Part shown: piece after piece, positions 44,817 to 53,342 of the stretch | Position numbering within the stretch: position 1 is the first letter of the stretch | Layout: the number at the start of each line of letters is the position of its first letter | NCBI RefSeq assembly: GCF_044891285.1 | Contig: NZ_JAUIYO010000016.1 | Coordinates: 1-64,000, forward strand | Direction: 5' to 3' | DNA: 64,000 nt | DNA from: Pseudobacillus lumedeiriae | GTDB lineage: Bacteria; Bacillota; Bacilli; Bacillales; Domibacillaceae | Notes under the pieces: generated by a model | Seen by the model: only the letters and a program-made list of their open reading frames with translations | Told to the model about the DNA's origin: nothing | The model's database searches: none | Position numbers and translations under genes: made by a program

Positions 44817-45563
44817 ATGATTATTTGCAAGACCCCTCGAGAGATAGAGATTATGAAAGAAGCAGGACGAATTGTTGCTTTAACGCATAAGGAGCTGCAG
44901 AGGTTTATCTCTCCCGGTATAAGCACAAAAGAGTTAGATGAAATTGCGGAAAAATTTATTCGACAGCATGATGCAATTCCTTCTTTTAAAGGGTATAATG
45001 GTTTTCGCGGCAGTATTTGTACATCTGTTAACGAAGAACTTGTTCACGGTATTCCTGGGGACAGAGTTTTAAAAGAAGGGGACATCATTAGTCTGGATAT
45101 TGGGGCTAACTATCGAGGTTATCATGGTGATTCTGCCTGGACTTATCCTGTTGGCACCGTTTCTTCCGAAGTCCAGAAGCTGTTGGAAGTGACAAAGGAT
45201 TCGCTTTTTGTCGGTTTAGAGGAAGCGAAGCCAGGTGAACGTCTTTCAAACATCTCCCATGCGATTCAAACATATGTGGAATCTCATGGCTTTTCAATAG
45301 TGCGTGAGTATGTAGGACATGGCATTGGTCAAAACTTGCATGAGGATCCGCAAATTCCTCATTACGGTCCGCCTGGCAGAGGTCCAAAGCTCAGACCTGG
45401 AATGGTGCTTGCAATCGAACCAATGGTGAACGCTGGAAGGCGCTATGTGAAAACACTTGAGGACAACTGGACAGTTGTTACTCAAGACGGGAAAATGTGT
45501 GCTCACTTCGAACATACAGTTGCGATTACTGAAACCGGTTTTGAAATCCTAACTAAAGCCTAA
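44817..45563 (+). CDS. map: Methionine aminopeptidase, type I
   Basis: Map removes the initiator methionine from nascent proteins. The 248-residue protein shows the pita-bread metal ligands in LDIGANYRGYHGDSAWT (two Asp), YVGHGIGQNLHEDP (His), AIEPMV (Glu) and FEHTVAIT (Glu). It starts directly after the adk stop. The KOW-domain gene ybzG, which follows map in B. subtilis, is missing here. Confidence 0.96.
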   Translation: MIICKTPREIEIMKEAGRIVALTHKELQRFISPGISTKELDEIAEKFIRQHDAIPSFKGYNGFRGSICTSVNEELVHGIPGDRVLKEGDIISLDIGANYRGYHGDSAWTYPVGTVSSEVQKLLEVTKDSLFVGLEEAKPGERLSNISHAIQTYVESHGFSIVREYVGHGIGQNLHEDPQIPHYGPPGRGPKLRPGMVLAIEPMVNAGRRYVKTLEDNWTVVTQDGKMCAHFEHTVAITETGFEILTKA

Positions 45564-45665
45564 CACATATGTGCTTCTCCAGAAATTGATTCAAGTCTAG
45601 TCTAATAACCAGGACCGCTTCATTTGCAGCGGGGTTCTGTATGAAAAGAGAAGGGAGAATAACGA

Positions 45666-45884
45666 ATGGCGAAAGACGATGTAATTGAAATTGAAGGCAC
45701 AGTAGTTGAAACTTTGCCGAATGCAATGTTTAAGGTAGAACTGGAAAATGGACATACGATACTTGCCCATGTTTCAGGGAAGATCCGCATGCACTTTATT
45801 CGCATTCTGCCTGGAGATAAAGTAACAGTTGAACTTTCTCCGTATGATTTAACACGCGGCCGTATTACTTATCGCTATAAATAA
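45666..45884 (+). CDS. infA: Translation initiation factor IF-1
   Basis: IF-1 blocks the A site during initiation. The 72-residue OB-fold protein contains EGTVVETLPNAMFKVELENGH-like sequence (VVETLPNAMF visible) and KIRMHFIRILPGDKV. RBS AGAAGGGAG. Preceded by a 102-bp gap with no gene. Confidence 0.97.
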   Translation: MAKDDVIEIEGTVVETLPNAMFKVELENGHTILAHVSGKIRMHFIRILPGDKVTVELSPYDLTRGRITYRYK

Positions 45885-45920
45885 CTTAAGCACTCCGGAC
45901 TATGAAGGAGGTTGGAAAAA

Positions 45921-46034
45921 ATGAAAGTAAGACCATCAGTAAAGCCAATCTGTGAGAAATGCAAAGTCATTCGCAGACGCGGCAAAGTAATGGTTATTTG
46001 TGAAAACCCTAAACATAAACAAAAACAAGGATAA
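45921..46034 (+). CDS. rpmJ: Ribosomal protein L36, zinc-binding type
   Basis: This 37-residue protein begins [16 protein letters not shown] and ends NPKHKQKQG. The CXXC pair and the downstream Cys and His form the zinc site of the C+ type. AAGGAGGTTGG lies before the ATG. It is in its usual place between infA and rpsM. Confidence 0.95.
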
Positions 46035-46058
46035 TTTGAATAGGAGGTGCACATTGAT

Positions 46059-46424
46059 ATGGCACGTATAGCAGGTGTTGATATTCCACGCGACAAGCGC
46101 GTAGTTATCTCATTAACTTACATCTATGGTATTGGCAGTTCCACTGCACAAAAAATTCTAACAGAAGCTGGTGTTTCTGAACATACTCGTGTACGTGATC
46201 TGACAGAAGACGAATTAAATAAAATTCGTGAGATCATTGACAAATTAAAAGTTGAGGGTGACCTTCGCCGTGAAATCTCTCTTAACATTAAACGTCTGAT
46301 GGAAATCGGTTCTTACCGTGGTATCCGTCATCGCCGTGGTTTACCAGTTCGTGGACAAAATACGAAGAACAATGCTCGTACTCGTAAAGGTCCTCGTAAA
46401 ACTGTAGCTAACAAGAAAAAATAA
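46059..46424 (+). CDS. rpsM: Ribosomal protein S13
   Basis: S13 contacts the P-site tRNA and the 50S subunit. The 121-residue protein begins MARIAGVDIPRDKRVV and contains the signature RRGLPVRGQNTKNNARTRKG. ATG 46059 is spaced from AGGAGGTG; an in-frame ATG at 46047 lies beside that site. Confidence 0.97.
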   Translation: MARIAGVDIPRDKRVVISLTYIYGIGSSTAQKILTEAGVSEHTRVRDLTEDELNKIREIIDKLKVEGDLRREISLNIKRLMEIGSYRGIRHRRGLPVRGQNTKNNARTRKGPRKTVANKKK

Positions 46425-46449
46425 TTGGTAAAGGAGGTCAATGTTAGAC

Positions 46450-46839
46450 ATGGCTCGTAAACAACAATCTCGTAAGCGTCGTGTGAAAAAGAATATCGAA
46501 TTAGGTATTGCACACATTCGCTCAACATTTAACAATACAATCGTAACAATTACAGACGTTCATGGTAATGCTTTGGCTTGGTCTAGTGCAGGTGCGCTTG
46601 GATTTAGAGGTTCTCGTAAATCTACTCCATTTGCTGCTCAAATGGCTGCTGAAACAGCTGCGAAAGCGTCAATTGAACATGGTATGAAATCTCTTGAAGT
46701 AACAGTTAAAGGTCCTGGTTCTGGTCGTGAAGCTGCTATTCGTGCTCTTCAAGCTGCAGGTCTTGAAGTAACTGCTATTAAAGATGTTACTCCTGTTCCT
46801 CATAACGGATGCCGCCCTCCAAAACGTCGCCGTGTTTAA
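46450..46839 (+). CDS. rpsK: Ribosomal protein S11
   Basis: S11 forms part of the 30S platform and mRNA exit. The 129-residue protein has GIAHIRSTFNNTIV and the C-terminal DVTPVPHNGCRPPKRRRV. ATG 46450 gives MARKQQSRKRR; an ATG at 46441 is only two bases from GGAGGT and would add three residues. Confidence 0.95.
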   Translation: MARKQQSRKRRVKKNIELGIAHIRSTFNNTIVTITDVHGNALAWSSAGALGFRGSRKSTPFAAQMAAETAAKASIEHGMKSLEVTVKGPGSGREAAIRALQAAGLEVTAIKDVTPVPHNGCRPPKRRRV

Positions 46840-46841
46840 TC

Positions 46842-46908
46842 TTCCTGTATAATAATTATATCTTTGGCAATAATGGGATATAATTGAATGTTGCGTTCAG
46901 TACAGGAA
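46842..46908 (+). other. Inverted repeat in the rpsK-rpoA intergenic region
   Basis: TTCCTGTA (46842-46849) is complementary to TACAGGAA (46901-46908), enclosing an AT-rich segment with TATAAT at 46848-46853 and 46879-46884. No well-placed -35 accompanies either hexamer. The 171-bp gap is unusually long for this operon and may hold a leader or an internal promoter for rpoA. Confidence 0.45.
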
Positions 46909-47010
46909 TAATAAAACATTTGCTGTGCACAATTGGGAACGTAAACATGGGGGAATTTCGGTTAGACGATTCAGACCGGGGTTTCGACGTATTGAAGGAG
47001 GTATAATTGA

Positions 47011-47955
47011 ATGATCGAAATTGAAAAGCCAAAAATTGAAACGGTTGAGATCAGCGATGATGCCATTCATGGAAAATTCGTCGTAGAACCACTTGAGCGT
47101 GGGTATGGTACAACTTTGGGTAACTCCTTGCGTCGTATACTATTATCCTCACTCCCAGGTGCTGCTGTCACGTCTATTCAGATTGACGGAGTACTGCATG
47201 AGTTCTCAACAATCGAGGGCGTCGTAGAAGATGTCACATCTATCATCTTAAATATTAAGAAACTGGCGTTAAAAATCTACTCAGACGAGGAGAAAACGCT
47301 AGAAATAGATGTACAAGGAACTGGCGTTGTGACGGCTGCTGATATTACGCATGATAGTGATGTGGAAATTCTTAATCCTGATTTGCATATTGCTACTTTA
47401 GGAGAGAATGCTCATTTTCGTATGCGTCTCACAGCACAGCGTGGGAGAGGTTATACTCCAGCTGATCAAAACAAAAAGGAAGATCATCCAATTGGTGTCA
47501 TTCCAATTGACTCCATCTACACTCCGGTTGCCCGGGTAAACTATCAAGTTGAAAGTACTCGCGTGGGACAGTTAACCAACTATGATAAACTTTCATTGGA
47601 TGTGTGGACTGATGGCAGTATCGGCCCGAAAGAAGCCATTTCTTTAGGTGCCAAAATTTTAACTGAACACTTAAATATCTTCGTAGGTTTAACAGACGAA
47701 GCTCAAAATGCGGAAATTATGGTGGAAAAAGAAGAAGACCAAAAAGAAAAAGTTCTAGAAATGACAATTGAAGAACTTGATCTTTCCGTTCGTTCTTACA
47801 ACTGCTTAAAGCGTGCGGGCATCAATACGGTGCAAGAGCTTGCTAATAAGAGTGAAGAAGATATGATGAAGGTCCGAAATCTTGGCCGTAAGTCACTTGA
47901 AGAAGTGAAAGCGAAGCTGGATGAGCTCGGATTAGGCTTAAGAAAAGAAGATTGA
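47011..47955 (+). CDS. rpoA: RNA polymerase alpha subunit
   Basis: Alpha dimerises to start polymerase assembly, and its C-terminal domain binds UP elements and regulators. The 314-residue protein has the N-terminal assembly domain (PLERGYGTTLGNSLRRILLSS) and, after a charged linker near 235-245, the CTD with ELDLSVRSYNCLKRAGI and RNLGRKSLEEV. RBS AAGGAGGT. Confidence 0.97.
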   Translation: MIEIEKPKIETVEISDDAIHGKFVVEPLERGYGTTLGNSLRRILLSSLPGAAVTSIQIDGVLHEFSTIEGVVEDVTSIILNIKKLALKIYSDEEKTLEIDVQGTGVVTAADITHDSDVEILNPDLHIATLGENAHFRMRLTAQRGRGYTPADQNKKEDHPIGVIPIDSIYTPVARVNYQVESTRVGQLTNYDKLSLDVWTDGSIGPKEAISLGAKILTEHLNIFVGLTDEAQNAEIMVEKEEDQKEKVLEMTIEELDLSVRSYNCLKRAGINTVQELANKSEEDMMKVRNLGRKSLEEVKAKLDELGLGLRKED

Positions 47956-47996
47956 TCATCGAATAAAAGTAGAATTCAACAAAGGAGGGTATCTTC

Positions 47997-48392
47997 ATGG
48001 CTTACAGAAAGCTAGGACGTACAAGCGCTCAGCGTAAAGCGATGCTTCGTGATTTAGCAACTGACTTAATCATCAGCGAGCGTATTGAAACAACTGAAGC
48101 ACGTGCGAAAGAGCTTCGCTCAGTTGTGGAAAAAATGATTACACTTGGTAAACGTGGTGACTTGCATGCACGCCGTCAAGCAGCTGCATTCCTTCGTAAC
48201 GAAGTAGCATCAACTGTTGAAGTTGAAAGTGAAGACGGTAAGAAGAAGGAAAAACCAGTTTATGCAGTACAAAAACTTTTCTCTGATGTAGCTCCTCGTT
48301 ACAATGAGCGCCAAGGTGGTTACACGCGCATCATGAAAATCGGTCCTCGTCGTGGTGACGGTGCACCAATGGTTATTATTGAGCTTGTTTAA
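47997..48392 (+). CDS. rplQ: Ribosomal protein L17
   Basis: L17 is at the 50S tunnel-exit side. The 131-residue protein begins MAYRKLGRTSAQRKAMLRD and ends PRRGDGAPMVIIELV. It is about 11 residues longer than the 120-residue B. subtilis protein because of an acidic/lysine-rich insertion (VESEDGKKKEKP) around residues 76-87. Last gene of the superoperon. Confidence 0.96.
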   Translation: MAYRKLGRTSAQRKAMLRDLATDLIISERIETTEARAKELRSVVEKMITLGKRGDLHARRQAAAFLRNEVASTVEVESEDGKKKEKPVYAVQKLFSDVAPRYNERQGGYTRIMKIGPRRGDGAPMVIIELV

Positions 48393-48411
48393 TTTTCGAT
48401 AAAACCACAAC

Positions 48412-48454
48412 AAGGGCAGAACCTTCCAGCGTGGCTGTGTTTTGCCCTTTTTTT
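48412..48454 (+). terminator. Rho-independent terminator after rplQ
   Basis: AAGGGCAGAAC and the distal TTTTGCCCTT form the stem, followed by T7. Confidence 0.85.
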
Positions 48455-48668
48455 AATAACTCTCGCTGAAGACTGAATAATTTGAATCTTGAGCGTTACG
48501 ATGAGCATCTCTTAGGGTGACTCGTCTAGCTCATGCACTCCTTCCACTCTTAACTTGTTTAAGAGGCCGCTTTGCTGGCAGAAAATTTTTCTTTGGAATG
48601 GGGTGCGGGCTTTTTTTTTGTATGGAGAGTTTTTTGATCGATGATTCAGCTGGGGAAGGAGGAAAGTC

Positions 48669-49508
48669 ATGAAAGAGCCGATTATTTCGATTCGCCGCGT
48701 CAATTTTCGTTATCCAGAACAAACTCAATATGCATTAAAAGAAATTACATTAGATGTCATGAAGGGCGAATGGCTCGCCATTGTCGGTCATAATGGTTCA
48801 GGGAAGTCGACCCTCGCAAAAATGTTGAATGGTCTGCACTATCCGGAAGACGGACAAGTAACGATTTGTAGTTATCCCTTAAAAGAAGAATGTGTTTGGG
48901 ATATACGCAAACGACTGGGCATGGTATTTCAGAATCCTGACAACCAGTTTGTTGGTACGACTGTTCAAGATGATGTGGCTTTTGGGTTAGAAAATAATGG
49001 GGTGCCCTATGATGTGATGGAAGAGAGGGTGAAAAACTCACTCCAACGGGTAGGTATGGCCGACTTTCTAAATCAAGAGCCGCACCATCTATCTGGCGGA
49101 CAAAAGCAGCGTGTAGCCATCGCTGGAATTATCGCCCTGCAGCCAGATATTATTTTATTGGATGAAGCAACATCTATGCTTGATCCGCGCGGCAGGGAAG
49201 AGGTACTTTCAACGGTCCGTCAATTGAAAGAAGAACAGGATTTAACTGTTATTTCTATTACACACGACTTAGAAGAGGCTTCCCGGGCTGATCGCATAAT
49301 TGTGTTAAATGAGGGAACGGTTTATTCCCAAGGGACACCCCAAGAGATATTTCAAATGAATGAAGAATTAATTAAGCTTGGTCTTGATGTCCCTTTTCCT
49401 ATCAAATTGAGTGAGACGCTGCGTTTACAAGGTTTCAAGATTATGAGTAATCATTTAACAGAAGAAGAGCTGGTGAAAGAGGTATGGACATACAACTTCA
49501 AGAAGTAG
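48669..49508 (+). CDS. ecfA1: ECF transporter ATPase EcfA1
   Basis: This is one of two ATPases of the energy-coupling-factor module shared by vitamin and metal S-components. The 279-residue protein has Walker A GHNGSGKST, Q-loop VFQNPDNQ, signature LSGGQKQR, Walker B IILLDEATSMLD and the H-loop histidine in ITHDLEE. It overlaps ecfA2 by 25 bp. RBS AAGGAGGAAA. Confidence 0.95.
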   Translation: MKEPIISIRRVNFRYPEQTQYALKEITLDVMKGEWLAIVGHNGSGKSTLAKMLNGLHYPEDGQVTICSYPLKEECVWDIRKRLGMVFQNPDNQFVGTTVQDDVAFGLENNGVPYDVMEERVKNSLQRVGMADFLNQEPHHLSGGQKQRVAIAGIIALQPDIILLDEATSMLDPRGREEVLSTVRQLKEEQDLTVISITHDLEEASRADRIIVLNEGTVYSQGTPQEIFQMNEELIKLGLDVPFPIKLSETLRLQGFKIMSNHLTEEELVKEVWTYNFKK

Positions 49509-50353
49509 AATATCGCTATGCGGCGGGTACCCCGTTTGAGCGTCTCGCTATTCAAGATGTTAGTTTTACCATTGCTGAGGGAGTATTCCTAGCAGTTATT
49601 GGCCATACTGGCTCTGGGAAGTCCACGATTATTCAGCATTTAAATGCCTTACTGCGGCCAACAAAGGGGCACATCATCCTTGGAGACCGAACTATTTCAG
49701 CAGGCAAAAAAGAAAAAAACTTAAAAGAAGTACGTAAAAGGGTAGGCGTTGTCTTCCAGTTTCCCGAGCATCAATTGTTTGAAGAAACAGTGGAAAAAGA
49801 CATCAGTTATGGACCAATGAATTTCGGTGTGCCAGAAGAAGAAGCAAAAAGGAGGGCCCGTCTACTTGTTCAGCAAGTAGGCCTTCCGGAAGAAGTGCTG
49901 CAGAAGTCTCCATTTGATCTGTCAGGCGGACAGATGAGACGGGTAGCTATTGCAGGAGTTCTTGCGATGGAACCAGATGTTCTCGTACTCGATGAACCGA
50001 CGGCAGGTTTAGATCCCAGGGGCAGAAAGGAAATCATGGATATGTTCCATGCTATCCACCGTGAACGCGGTCTTTCTACTGTATTGGTTACTCATAGCAT
50101 GGAAGATGCCGCCTTATATGCTGACGAAATGATCATTATGCATAAAGGAAAAGTGTATAACCAGGGGAAGCCCCGGGAATTATTTTCCCACTCTGATGAA
50201 CTCGCTGCTGTAGGTCTCAGTGTTCCAGAAGTCGTCCGTTTTCAACATCGTTTTGAAGCATTAGCAGGTATGAAGCTTTCCAAAACCTGTTTAACGATGG
50301 AAGAGCTAGTAGAAGAACTAGCACAGGCAAGGGAAAGGGGTGGTCCTTTATGA
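49484..50353 (+). CDS. ecfA2: ECF transporter ATPase EcfA2
   Basis: This is the second ATPase, forming a heterodimer with EcfA1. The 289-residue protein has Walker A GHTGSGKST, VFQFPEHQLFEETV after the Q-loop (typical of EcfA2), signature LSGGQMRRVAIAG and Walker B VLVLDEPTAGLD. The start lies inside ecfA1, and the stop overlaps ecfT, so the three genes are coupled. Confidence 0.95.
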   Translation: MDIQLQEVEYRYAAGTPFERLAIQDVSFTIAEGVFLAVIGHTGSGKSTIIQHLNALLRPTKGHIILGDRTISAGKKEKNLKEVRKRVGVVFQFPEHQLFEETVEKDISYGPMNFGVPEEEAKRRARLLVQQVGLPEEVLQKSPFDLSGGQMRRVAIAGVLAMEPDVLVLDEPTAGLDPRGRKEIMDMFHAIHRERGLSTVLVTHSMEDAALYADEMIIMHKGKVYNQGKPRELFSHSDELAAVGLSVPEVVRFQHRFEALAGMKLSKTCLTMEELVEELAQARERGGPL

Positions 50354-51147
50354 TGGAAAAAATGATTTTTGGCCGCTACCTCCCGCTTCATTCTCTCGTT
50401 CATCAGCTCGACCCGCGGGCAAAGCTTTTGTTTATTTTTGGTTTTGTTATCATTGTCTTTTTGGCAAATAATGCACTGTCTTATGGAGTATTAGCTCTAT
50501 TTACGCTTGTTATCGTTTACTTAACTAAAATTAACCTACGCTTTTTAGTTGCCGGACTGAAACCGGTGATCTGGTTAATTGTACTTACTTTCCTTCTGCA
50601 CACTTTTTTAACGAAAGAAGGAAGGCTACTTATAGATATTGGTTTTTTGAAGATTTATGAAGGTGGAGTCATCCAAGGGGCATTTATTTCCCTGCGTTTT
50701 CTATTGCTGATTTTTGTGACATCTTTATTGACACTGACCACTTCTCCGATCTCGATTACAGATGGCCTTGAAAGCCTGCTGAATCCTTTTAAAAAGTGGA
50801 AGTTACCGGTTCATGAGCTGGCGCTGATGATGTCTATTTCCCTGCGCTTTATTCCAACGTTAATGGATGAAACCGACAAAATTATGAAGGCACAAATGGC
50901 AAGAGGGGCGGATTTTTCAAGCGGACCAATCAAGGATAGAGTAAAAGCGGTCATCCCTTTGCTCATTCCTTTGTTTGTCAGCTCCTTTAAACGGGCCGAA
51001 GAACTGGCTATAGCCATGGAAGCACGGGGCTATCGAGGAGGAGAAGGCCGGACGAAATACCGGCTTCTGCACTGGACAGGAAAAGACACCGCTGCGCTTG
51101 GTCTGCTCGTCGTACTCGGCGCTGTTCTTTGGTGGTTAAGAAGTTAA
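50350..51147 (+). CDS. ecfT: ECF transporter transmembrane subunit EcfT
   Basis: EcfT is the membrane scaffold that links the EcfA ATPases to S-components. The 265-residue protein has about five to six membrane helices and coupling-helix motifs with the Ala-Arg-Gly signature: QMARGADF and AMEARGYRG. ATG codons at 50350 and 50353 are both possible. No S-component gene is adjacent, as expected for a group II (shared) module. Confidence 0.94.
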   Translation: MMEKMIFGRYLPLHSLVHQLDPRAKLLFIFGFVIIVFLANNALSYGVLALFTLVIVYLTKINLRFLVAGLKPVIWLIVLTFLLHTFLTKEGRLLIDIGFLKIYEGGVIQGAFISLRFLLLIFVTSLLTLTTSPISITDGLESLLNPFKKWKLPVHELALMMSISLRFIPTLMDETDKIMKAQMARGADFSSGPIKDRVKAVIPLLIPLFVSSFKRAEELAIAMEARGYRGGEGRTKYRLLHWTGKDTAALGLLVVLGAVLWWLRS

Positions 51148-51159
51148 TGGAGTGATAAT

Positions 51160-51897
51160 ATGCCGCGAGTGAAATGTACAATCGCTTATGATGGAGCTTT
51201 ATTTTCTGGCTATCAAATTCAGCCGAATAGCCGCACAGTTCAAGAGGAATTGGAAAAAGTTCTAGCAGTGATCCATAAAGGGGAACCAATAAAAGTAACA
51301 GCATCAGGCCGGACAGATGCCGGTGTTCATGCTAAGGGACAAGTCATTCATTTCGACACCTCCCTTTCGATTCCGGCTGATCGCTGGCCGTCAGCCTTGA
51401 ACAGCCGGCTTCCGGAAGATATATCGGTTAGACACGCTGAAATCGTGCCCCAATCGTTCCATGCGCGCTTTTCAGCGGTAGGCAAGGAATATCGCTATCA
51501 AATCTATCAAGACCCGTTCCGCAGCCCATTTCATCGTTTTTATGCTTGTCACTCTCCTATAGAGTTGGATACTTTACTTATGCAGGAAGCGGCGAATCTG
51601 CTGATCGGAACGTCCGACTTTACGAGTTTTTGCTCGGCAAAAACAGAAGTGCAGGACAAAGTTAGAACAATTACCAAGCTAGAAGTGGTTCGCTCGGGAA
51701 ACACAATAGAACTGCGAGTGGCAGGGAACGGCTTTTTATATAATATGGTGCGTATTATTGCCGGTACGTTAATCGAGATAGGGCGAGGGAGAATAGCCCC
51801 TGATGCCGTTCGAGCGATTTTAGAAGGCCGGGATCGGTCATTAGCGGGGAAAACAGCACCAGCGGAAGGCTTATATTTGTGGGAAGTATTTTATTAG
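51160..51897 (+). CDS. truA: tRNA pseudouridine(38-40) synthase
   Basis: TruA isomerises uridines 38-40 in the anticodon arm. The 245-residue protein has the catalytic motif SGRTDAGVHA, with Asp in the conserved position, and the C-terminal NGFLYNMVRIIAGTLIEIG (partly shown). It lies 12 bp after ecfT, as in B. subtilis. Confidence 0.96.
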   Translation: MPRVKCTIAYDGALFSGYQIQPNSRTVQEELEKVLAVIHKGEPIKVTASGRTDAGVHAKGQVIHFDTSLSIPADRWPSALNSRLPEDISVRHAEIVPQSFHARFSAVGKEYRYQIYQDPFRSPFHRFYACHSPIELDTLLMQEAANLLIGTSDFTSFCSAKTEVQDKVRTITKLEVVRSGNTIELRVAGNGFLYNMVRIIAGTLIEIGRGRIAPDAVRAILEGRDRSLAGKTAPAEGLYLWEVFY

Positions 51898-51982
51898 ATC
51901 ATCCGGCTGAGAAATTTTGGCTTCAATAATGAAGTGATAAGAGCATAGTTCATGGCAACTAGCCCGGGTGTCACATTTTTTC

Positions 51983-52011
51983 TTGACATTGGTTGCTGTA
52001 AGTTATATTAT
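51983..52011 (+). promoter_or_regulatory. Promoter of rplM-rpsI
   Basis: TTGACA (51983-51988), 17 bp, TATTAT (52006-52011), about 110 bp before rplM. Confidence 0.7.
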
Positions 52012-52017
52012 ATGCTA

Positions 52018-52085
52018 TGGTACGTTATTTAACCCCACGATAAGCCCCGGAAACTTATTCGTGATAATAAATAAGATACGACAAC
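52018..52085 (+). promoter_or_regulatory. L13-type leader RNA
   Basis: Between promoter and rplM, CACGATAAG pairs with CTTATTCGTG around CCCCGGAAA. GTTATTT and AATAAAT pieces outside extend the stem. This fits the Bacillus L13 leader, thought to mediate autoregulation by L13 or S9. Confidence 0.65.
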
Positions 52086-52123
52086 ATGAAACAATTAATT
52101 ACTTTTTAGGAGGATACAAACCA

Positions 52124-52561
52124 ATGCGTACGACTTATATGGCGAAAGCAAGCGAAATCGAACGTAAATGGTACGTGATTGATGCTGCCGGCAAAACTCT
52201 AGGCCGTCTTTCCAGCGAAGTTGCGTCTATCTTACGTGGTAAACATAAACCAACATTCACACCACACGTTGACACTGGTGATCACGTAATCATCATCAAC
52301 GCAGAGAAAATTGAATTAACAGGCAATAAATTAGCTGATAAAATTTACTACCGCCACAGCATGTATCCAGGTGGTTTAAAAACTCGCACAGCAAACGAAA
52401 TGCGTACAAAATACCCTGAGAGAATGCTTGAGCTTGCTATTAAAGGCATGCTTCCAAAAGGTTCTTTAGGCCGCCAAATGGCTAAAAAATTACACGTATA
52501 CGCTGGTCCTGAACATAAGAACCAAGCCCAACAACCGGAAGTTTACGAACTTCGCGGCTAA
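52124..52561 (+). CDS. rplM: Ribosomal protein L13
   Basis: L13 is an early-assembly 50S protein. The 145-residue protein begins MRTTYMAKASEIERKWYVID and contains MLPKGSLGRQMAKKLHVYAG. ATG 52124 is 8-9 bases after TAGGAGGA. The long in-frame upstream extension runs through the leader and promoter and was rejected. Confidence 0.97.
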   Translation: MRTTYMAKASEIERKWYVIDAAGKTLGRLSSEVASILRGKHKPTFTPHVDTGDHVIIINAEKIELTGNKLADKIYYRHSMYPGGLKTRTANEMRTKYPERMLELAIKGMLPKGSLGRQMAKKLHVYAGPEHKNQAQQPEVYELRG

Positions 52562-52583
52562 TTATTAAGAGGAGGTTATTATC

Positions 52584-52976
52584 TTGGCACAAGTTCAATA
52601 TATCGGAACAGGCCGCCGCAAGAGCTCAGTTGCTCGTGTGCGCCTAGTACCTGGAGACGGAAAAATCGTCATTAATGGACGTGACGTAGAAAACTATATC
52701 CCATTCGAAGCATTACGTACAGTAATCAAGCAGCCGCTTGTAGCAACTGAAACAACTAGCAGCTATGATGTACATGTAAATGTAAACGGAGGCGGCTACA
52801 CTGGACAAGCTGGAGCAATCCGCCATGGTATCGCTCGTGCTCTTCTTCATGTAGACCCTGAATACCGCGGCGTATTAAAACGCGCTGGTTACTTAACTCG
52901 TGACGCTCGTATGAAAGAACGTAAAAAATACGGTCTTAAAGGCGCTCGTCGTGCACCTCAGTTCTCAAAACGTTAA
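52584..52976 (+). CDS. rpsI: Ribosomal protein S9
   Basis: S9 has a C-terminal tail reaching the P-site tRNA. The 130-residue protein starts at TTG 52584 behind GAGGAGGT, begins QVQYIGTGRRKSSVARV-like (GTGRRKSSVARVRL) and ends RAPQFSKR with the tRNA-contacting arginine. Cotranscribed with rplM. Confidence 0.96.
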   Translation: MAQVQYIGTGRRKSSVARVRLVPGDGKIVINGRDVENYIPFEALRTVIKQPLVATETTSSYDVHVNVNGGGYTGQAGAIRHGIARALLHVDPEYRGVLKRAGYLTRDARMKERKKYGLKGARRAPQFSKR

Positions 52977-52990
52977 TTATCAACGTTTGG

Positions 52991-53026
52991 AAGACCCTCA
53001 ACCTATTGGTTGGGGGTCTTTTTTTG
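52991..53026 (+). terminator. Rho-independent terminator after rpsI
   Basis: AAGACCCTCAACC and GGTTGGGGGTCTT pair around TATT and are followed by T-run. It marks the end of the conserved block and the left border of the accessory island. Confidence 0.95.
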
Positions 53027-53342
53027 TACAGCGGGCATTCCTTCCCTGTGTAGTGGAATACACTAGATAAGTTGGCAGTTAGGTGAGATTAGTGGAAGGT
53101 CCCTGTTAGGCAGTGATTTCTATTTTGAAGAATCGGTGTGACTAAATGATATTTTTCTAGTTCTTATAAATCAGGCTTTCAGTAAAGACAAGGTGTTTAG
53201 TATAAACATTTAGATCCCTTTGTTATAGACCCCCAATGAGAAAGAGTTGAAGCGATCCTTTCATTATGCAATTAAAGCGCGCTGAACCAAGCAAAGCGTG
53301 ATTGTCCGAATCTGTACTTTTATTTAGGCCTATACATCCATA
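53027..53342. other. Intergenic stretch, no gene recognised
   Basis: No reading frame with family resemblance is seen. TGTTTA (53194-53199) and TAAACA (53203-53208) form a small palindrome. No terminator with a clear stem and T-run serves the minus-strand gene ending at 53343. Confidence 0.5.

Noticed and set aside
45595..45650. Terminator between map and infA
   Set aside because: CCGCTTCATTTGCAGCGG can pair weakly but there is no T-run after it.
51968..52123. 52-residue extension of RplM
   Set aside because: It runs through the promoter and L13 leader; no ribosome-binding site at its start.
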